From positions 1 to 16,697 of the forward strand of contig DYKK01000036.1 of NCBI GenBank assembly GCA_020722625.1: a stretch of DNA of 16,697 bases, in the 5' to 3' direction. This stretch comes from Anaeromyxobacter dehalogenans (GTDB taxonomy: Bacteria > Myxococcota_A > UBA9042 > DTJE01). Numbering within the stretch: position 1 is the stretch's first letter; the number at the start of each line of letters is the position of its first letter. Below are positions 12,269 to 16,697 of this stretch, piece by piece. The notes under the pieces are model-generated. The model saw nothing but the letters and a program-made list of their open reading frames with translations, was not told the DNA's origin and searched no databases. The translations under genes were made by a program, and so were the position numbers.

Positions 12269-13303
12269 TCACACGAACGCGAGCACCACCGCGGTCACCA
12301 CGATGTTCGCGAGGCTCAACGGAAGCAGCCCCTTCCACCCGAGCGCCATGACCTGGTCGTAGCGGAACCGCGGCAGGGTCCACCGGATGATCATCAGGAC
12401 CCAGCACATGAACACGACCTTGGCCACGAACGCCCCGACCTGGAGGGCCGTGACCCACCCCCCGGCCTGTCCGGCCGGGTCCACGAACGGGACCTGCCAC
12501 CCGCCCAGGAAGACCGTGGCCGCGATGGCCGCGATCACCACGATCTCCACGAACTCGCCCAGGAAGAACAGGGCGAAGCGCATGCTCGAATACTCGAGGT
12601 TGTAGCCGAGGATCTCGGACTCGCCCTCGGGCAGGTCAAAGGGGGCGCGCTTGTTTTCGGCCATGGCCGCGGTCAAGAACAGGAGGAAGCCCACGGGCTG
12701 CACGACGATGCCCCACTTCGGAAGCCACCCCCCCACGAGGTCCCCCTGCCCCAGGACCAGGTCGGTCAGGCTCACCGTCCCGAAGACCAGGAAGACCCCG
12801 ACGAGGTTCAGGCCCATGCTGACCTCGTACGAGACCATCTGGGCCGCGGCGCGCAGGGACCCGAGCAGGGCGAACGAGTTGTTGGACGACCAGCCGCCGA
12901 GCGTGGCGCCGTAGATCCCGAGCCCGGCGATGGCGAAGACGAACAGCATCCCGGTGTCGAGCGGGGCGATCACGAAGTGGGGGCCTGGTCCGAACGGGAT
13001 GACCGCGAACACGGTCAGGACCGGAACCATCGCGAACAGCGGGGACAGGAAGAAGAGGACCCGGTTCGCCCCGGCGGGGACGAAGTCCTCCTTGGTGAAG
13101 GCCTTGAGCATGTCCGCAATGGGGTGAAAGAGCCCCAGGGCGCGAATCCCGAGGATGGACGCGCGGTTGGGGCCGATCCGGTCCTGGACGACCGCGGACA
13201 GTTTGCGCTCGGTCCAGGTCAGCAACGCCCCGAGCACGAGGGCGAATACGAAGCAGATCGCCACGACCTTCACGACGGTCCACAACAGGAACTGCGCGTC
13301 CAT
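12269..13303 (-). CDS. nuoH: NADH-quinone oxidoreductase subunit H
   Basis: 344 residues from the ATG at 13303. A GTG two codons upstream overlaps the nuoG stop (GTGA) and is an alternative start. NuoH is the multi-helix membrane subunit at the joint of the two arms, where it forms much of the quinone chamber. Family blocks are present: TWTERKLSAVVQDRIGPNRA, LFHPIADMLKAFTKED, GWSSNNSFALLGSLRAAAQM, SYEVSMGL, ENKRAPFDLPEGESE and EYSSMRFALFFLGEF. About eight hydrophobic helices are visible. The loop after ESE reads ILGYNLEY, one residue shorter than the LVAGYHTEY form of E. coli-type proteins, probably a lineage variant. The sequence is full length. Confidence 0.95.
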   Translation of the reverse strand: MDAQFLLWTVVKVVAICFVFALVLGALLTWTERKLSAVVQDRIGPNRASILGIRALGLFHPIADMLKAFTKEDFVPAGANRVLFFLSPLFAMVPVLTVFAVIPFGPGPHFVIAPLDTGMLFVFAIAGLGIYGATLGGWSSNNSFALLGSLRAAAQMVSYEVSMGLNLVGVFLVFGTVSLTDLVLGQGDLVGGWLPKWGIVVQPVGFLLFLTAAMAENKRAPFDLPEGESEILGYNLEYSSMRFALFFLGEFVEIVVIAAIAATVFLGGWQVPFVDPAGQAGGWVTALQVGAFVAKVVFMCWVLMIIRWTLPRFRYDQVMALGWKGLLPLSLANIVVTAVVLAFV

Positions 13304-13305
13304 CG

Positions 13306-14889
13306 TCACCCCGCGTTGGCCTTCGAGGCCGCGGCCTCCGCGTCCCCGGCCTCCTCGCCCTTCGGCCGGGCGAGGTCCACGCCGAACTCCCCGATGTCGC
13401 CCCAGGTCAGACCGGAGAATTCCGGGACCATGGCGGCCGCGGCCGCAAAGAGCCCCGCGGCCCCGCGCGCAGGCAGGGCCACCCCCGCGGCCTCGCCCGC
13501 GTCCAGCAGGATGCGCCACGGGTCGCGGACCTCGCCGGGGGGCTCGACCGCGCGCCGCACCCTCTGCAAGACCCCGAACTCGTTCACGAAGGTCCCGTCC
13601 GCCTCGTAGGGCGTGACCGTGGGGAAGCCGAACGTCGCCCGGCCCGACAGCGGCCCGTCGAGCGGCGAGAAGATCGCGGTGGTCGCGGCCGCACCCGCGG
13701 CCCCGACGACCCGAGCGTCCGCCGCGTTGTCGTCCCCGAAGACCAACAGCGTCGCAGCCCCGAACCCGGCGAGCCCGTCCAGGGCCTCCGCCTCGACCCC
13801 GGCCCCCTTCAGGACCATGGCGAGCCCCCTCCGGTTCGGGTTCTTGTCCGCCCGGATCAGGACGTCGTCCTGGTCCCCGTCCGGCCGGCCGCCCACGAAG
13901 AAGCGCGCGCCGGGCGCGATGGCCGTCACGACGCGGGCCGCCGCCGTGACGTCCTCGCAGGTCAGGAACGGGGTCAGGACCACGGCGACCGGCCCGGCCC
14001 GCAGCGCCTGCGCAAGCCCGCGGACCGCGTCCTCGTAGGCCATGGCCCGACCCCCGGCCATGACCGCCACGAGCCGGTCCTGCTCGAACCGGTGGTACGC
14101 GAGCCGCCCGGCGTCGCACGCCCAGTACTGGTTGACGTTGGGGTTATGGCGCGGCACCACGCGCTGCACCCGGCCCCGGAAGGTGTCCACGCGCACCGAG
14201 CACCCGCGAGAGCACTCCGCGCACACGGAAGGCGTCCCGTGCAGGAACCAGACCCGGCACTTGAACCGGAAATCGCGCGTGGTCAGGGCCCCGACCGGGC
14301 ACACGTCCGCGGTGCACATCGAGTACGGGTGGTCCAGTTCCCGTCCCGGGAAGACGTCAATGTAGGTGCGCTCGCCCCGGTGGACCTGGCGCAGCTGCGG
14401 GGCGCGGGCGACCTCGTCGCACACGCGCACGCACCGGGTGCAGTTGATGCAGCGCTCGGCGTCGTAGAGGACCTGGGGTCCCAGGGCGCGGGCCTTGGGC
14501 TTGTGGTTCTTGCGGAAGGCGTGGCGCGAGGGCTGGTAGTCGTATTGAAAATATTGATCCTGAAGGTCGCACTCGCCGGCCTGGTCGCAGATCGGGCAGT
14601 CCACCGGATGGTTCAGCAGGATGAACTCCAGGACCGCCTTCTGGGCGGCCCGGACCTTGTCGGACCGCGTCGAGACCTCCATCCCGTCCTGGCACACCTC
14701 GTAGCACGAGGGGACGAGTTTGGGGCTCTTGTTCGTCTCGACCAGGCACATCCGGCAGTTCGCGGCGACGGACAGGCCCGGGTGGTAGCAGAAGCGCGGG
14801 ATCGAAATTCCGAGCCGGTCTGCGGCCTCCATGATCCGGGTTCCGGGCTCCACCGTGATCTCGCGGCCGTCAATCTTCAGCGTCGGCAT
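13306..14889 (-). CDS. nuoG: NADH-quinone oxidoreductase subunit G (short form)
   Basis: 527 residues from the ATG at 14889, seven bases after GAGG. It carries the iron-sulfur clusters that relay electrons from the flavin subunit. It has an N-terminal 2Fe-2S domain (Cys34, Cys45, Cys48, Cys62), a His/Cys 4Fe-4S segment (HPVDCPICDQAGECDLQD), a 4Fe-4S motif (CINCTRCVRVC), and a molybdopterin-type domain with CAECSRGCSV. The C-terminal half is a degenerate, Ala-rich oxidoreductase domain without molybdopterin ligands, much shorter than the roughly 900 residues of E. coli NuoG but usual for short forms. The last 25 residues are low complexity. It directly follows nuoD, with no nuoE or nuoF between. 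Codons for DLQDQYFQ use mostly A/T-ending triplets (14545-14565). Confidence 0.93.
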   Translation of the reverse strand: MPTLKIDGREITVEPGTRIMEAADRLGISIPRFCYHPGLSVAANCRMCLVETNKSPKLVPSCYEVCQDGMEVSTRSDKVRAAQKAVLEFILLNHPVDCPICDQAGECDLQDQYFQYDYQPSRHAFRKNHKPKARALGPQVLYDAERCINCTRCVRVCDEVARAPQLRQVHRGERTYIDVFPGRELDHPYSMCTADVCPVGALTTRDFRFKCRVWFLHGTPSVCAECSRGCSVRVDTFRGRVQRVVPRHNPNVNQYWACDAGRLAYHRFEQDRLVAVMAGGRAMAYEDAVRGLAQALRAGPVAVVLTPFLTCEDVTAAARVVTAIAPGARFFVGGRPDGDQDDVLIRADKNPNRRGLAMVLKGAGVEAEALDGLAGFGAATLLVFGDDNAADARVVGAAGAAATTAIFSPLDGPLSGRATFGFPTVTPYEADGTFVNEFGVLQRVRRAVEPPGEVRDPWRILLDAGEAAGVALPARGAAGLFAAAAAMVPEFSGLTWGDIGEFGVDLARPKGEEAGDAEAAASKANAG

Positions 14890-14966
14890 CTCATCGCCTC
14901 ATGGGTCAGGACCGCGCCAGGGGATGCGGGCGCCCGCCGCGCATCCATCGTACCGCCTCCAGACCT

Positions 14967-16172
14967 TCAACGATCGATCTCGCCCCCGATCATGTTGATG
15001 CTGTCGAAGGTCGGGATGATGTCCGCCACCATCCCGCCCCGGATCATGTCGCGAAGCCCCTGCATGATCGCGAAGCACGGCGGGCGCACGTGGACCCGGT
15101 ACGGCCGCCCGCTCCCGTCGCTGACCACGTAGAACCCGACCTCGCCGTTGCCGCCCTCGACCGCGTAGTACGCCTCGCCGGGCGGGACCTGGATGCCCTT
15201 CATGATGATCTGGAAGTGGGCGATCATGCCCTCGATGGTGTCATAGACCTGGTCCTTGGGCGGCAGCACGATGCGCCAGTCGTCCACGTTGACCGGCCCC
15301 TCCGGGATGTCGCGGATCACCTGACGGATGATCCGCACGCTCTGGCGGATCTCCTCGAGCCGCACCAGGTACCGGTCGTAGTTGTCGCCCTTGTGGCCGA
15401 TGGGGACATCGAACTCAAGTCGGTCGTACACGAGGTACGGCTGGGCCTTGCGCACGTCGTAATCCACCCCGGCCGCGCGCAGGCACGGTCCGGTGAAGCC
15501 CCACGCGATCGCATCGTCGGCCTTCATGACGCCGACGTCCGCGTTGCGATCGATGAAGATGCGGTTGCGCGTGAGCAGGGTCTCGATGTCGTCGAGCAAC
15601 TGCACGAGTTTGCGCTCGCACTGCTCGTAGCGCTCGACCCAGCCCTCGGGGAGGTCCCACCGCAGCCCGCCGATGCGCGTGTACGAGGTGGTCACGCGCG
15701 CGCCGGTGATCATTTCGATCAGGAAGTAGAATTCCTCACGGGCCTGCATGGCCCACAGGAACGGGGTGAAGGCCCCGACCTCCAGGGCCGAGGCCCCGAT
15801 CGCGGTCAGGTGGTCGCAGATGCGCGAGACCTCGCTGACGAAGACGCGGACGTACTTGCAGCGCTCCGTCACCTCGATCCCGAGCAGTTTCTCGACCGCC
15901 CCGCAGTACCCGACGTTGTTGATCAGGGGCGACACGTAGTTCAGCCGGTCCGTGTACGGGATGACCTTGGTCCAGGTCCCGGCCTCCGCCATCTTTTCGA
16001 AGCCACGGTGGAGGTAGCCGATGTCCACGTCCGCGTCCACCACGGTCTCGCCGTCCAGGGCGAGGCGGATGCGCACCGTCCCGTGCATGGCCGGGTGCGA
16101 CGGCCCCATGTTGACTTCGAGGACCTCCGTGTGCAGGTCCTGCCGGACCTCGACCGCCGTTTCGTTCGCCAT
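14967..16172 (-). CDS. nuoD: NADH-quinone oxidoreductase subunit D (49-kDa type)
   Basis: 401 residues from the ATG at 16172, six bases after AGGAG. NuoD lines the quinone site beside NuoB in the peripheral arm. Diagnostic blocks are NMGPSHPAMHGTVRI (the His pair near the quinone), DIGYLHRGFEKMAE, YTDRLNYVSPLINNVGY, ITGARVTTSYTRIGG, RNRIFIDRN, WGFTGPCLRAAGVDYDVRKA and the C-terminal PTFDSINMIGGEIDR. Full length and intact. It begins three bases after nuoC ends, so the two are tightly coupled. A 77-base gap separates it from nuoG, the longest gap in the run and the place where nuoE and nuoF would usually lie. Confidence 0.96.
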   Translation of the reverse strand: MANETAVEVRQDLHTEVLEVNMGPSHPAMHGTVRIRLALDGETVVDADVDIGYLHRGFEKMAEAGTWTKVIPYTDRLNYVSPLINNVGYCGAVEKLLGIEVTERCKYVRVFVSEVSRICDHLTAIGASALEVGAFTPFLWAMQAREEFYFLIEMITGARVTTSYTRIGGLRWDLPEGWVERYEQCERKLVQLLDDIETLLTRNRIFIDRNADVGVMKADDAIAWGFTGPCLRAAGVDYDVRKAQPYLVYDRLEFDVPIGHKGDNYDRYLVRLEEIRQSVRIIRQVIRDIPEGPVNVDDWRIVLPPKDQVYDTIEGMIAHFQIIMKGIQVPPGEAYYAVEGGNGEVGFYVVSDGSGRPYRVHVRPPCFAIMQGLRDMIRGGMVADIIPTFDSINMIGGEIDR

Positions 16173-16175
16173 GGC

Positions 16176-16697
16176 TCACTCCTTGGGAGCGGTCACGCCG
16201 GGGACGGCGTCGCCCCGCAGGCGCGGCATGGGGACCCGGGGCTGGTGCCCGCGCCGCGGGTAGTCCTTGCGCAGGGGGTGGCCCTGGAACTCCGGGTACA
16301 GGAGGATCCGCCGGAGGTCCGGGTGGCCCTCGAAGCGGATCCCGAACATGTCGAAGACCTCCCGCTCGAACCAGTCGAACCCCCTGAACAGCGCGACGGC
16401 GCTCGGGACGCGGGCGTCGTCCTCCTCCACGCGGACCTTGACGCGGAGGACCTTCCCTTCGGTCCGCGTCAGGCTGCGCAGGTGATAGACGACCTCGAAC
16501 CGGGGCTTCAGCCCCGGCCCCCGCGGAACCGGGTCCGAGTCGGTCAGGGGCGGGTTCATCGCATCCACCCGGTCGCGGGGCTTTTCGCCCATCGCGAGCC
16601 GGTCCACGCACGTCACGTCCAGGGGCATCCGGAAGTCGAGGTCCGGCTCGTCGCGCAGGATCGCGCTCAAGAGCACGGCCAGGCTGTCGCCCTGGAA
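16176..16697 (-). CDS. nuoC: NADH-quinone oxidoreductase subunit C (N-terminus beyond the window)
   Basis: The frame is open to the window edge. A GTG at 16676 lies inside family-like sequence, so the true start is further upstream and the gene is partial. NuoC (30-kDa type) is a cofactor-free structural subunit that binds NuoD. Conserved blocks are FDWFEREVFDMFGIRFEGHP and the signature LRRILLYPEFQGHPLRKDYP. The central region has a charged insertion (EKPRDRVDAMNPPLTD) before FEVVYHLRSLT. The end is three bases from the nuoD start. Confidence 0.94.
   Translation of the reverse strand, partial: FQGDSLAVLLSAILRDEPDLDFRMPLDVTCVDRLAMGEKPRDRVDAMNPPLTDSDPVPRGPGLKPRFEVVYHLRSLTRTEGKVLRVKVRVEEDDARVPSAVALFRGFDWFEREVFDMFGIRFEGHPDLRRILLYPEFQGHPLRKDYPRRGHQPRVPMPRLRGDAVPGVTAPKE

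Overview
This is a high-GC window (roughly 70% by eye). Most genes have G/C at nearly every third codon position and often start with GTG or TTG. The gene content suggests a myxobacterium-like or other deltaproteobacterial-type Gram-negative: two exported lipoproteins, a Cys-rich CTDC-repeat surface protein, a MopE-like metal-binding linker in a membrane sulfatase, and a YcbB-type L,D-transpeptidase. That assignment is an inference from content, since no rRNA or other marker gene is present.

Bases 1-4092 are accessory DNA. They hold gene remnants: a chimeric ORF at the left edge, a shortened DUF6880/SWIM-associated protein, a metallo-beta-lactamase (MBL) gene with its middle missing, and a truncated small ORF. 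They also hold two nucleotidyltransferase (NTase) modules on the minus strand, an MNT-HEPN pair (1530-2247) and an HTH-DUF6036 pair (2519-3639). Both modules lie between two direct repeats of about 173 bp (1359-1531 and 3824-3996, about 95% identical by hand count). The left repeat ends at the HEPN stop codon. The repeat carries the leader and N-terminus of a 60-residue protein, complete on the right (3910-4092) and cut short on the left. A good promoter with a likely operator precedes the HTH gene.

Bases 4297-8364 encode cell-envelope functions: a membrane-anchored alkaline-phosphatase-superfamily (sulfatase-like) protein, then convergently a four-helix membrane protein overlapping a Cys-rich lipoprotein gene. 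The lipoprotein gene diverges from an L,D-transpeptidase lipoprotein gene (8505-10448), with a 9-bp inverted repeat and a good promoter between them. mtnA (methionine salvage) follows the transpeptidase.

Bases 11745-16697 hold part of the complex I operon on the minus strand, in transcription order nuoC (cut by the window edge), nuoD, nuoG, nuoH, nuoI. nuoE and nuoF are not between nuoD and nuoG, and nothing follows nuoI, so the complex I genes are split across the genome or partly lost.

The most interesting observations are the repeat-bounded double NTase cassette, and short islands of A/T-ending codons that occur about once per gene in five otherwise GC3-saturated genes. One of these islands coincides with the single degenerate repeat of the Cys-rich lipoprotein.
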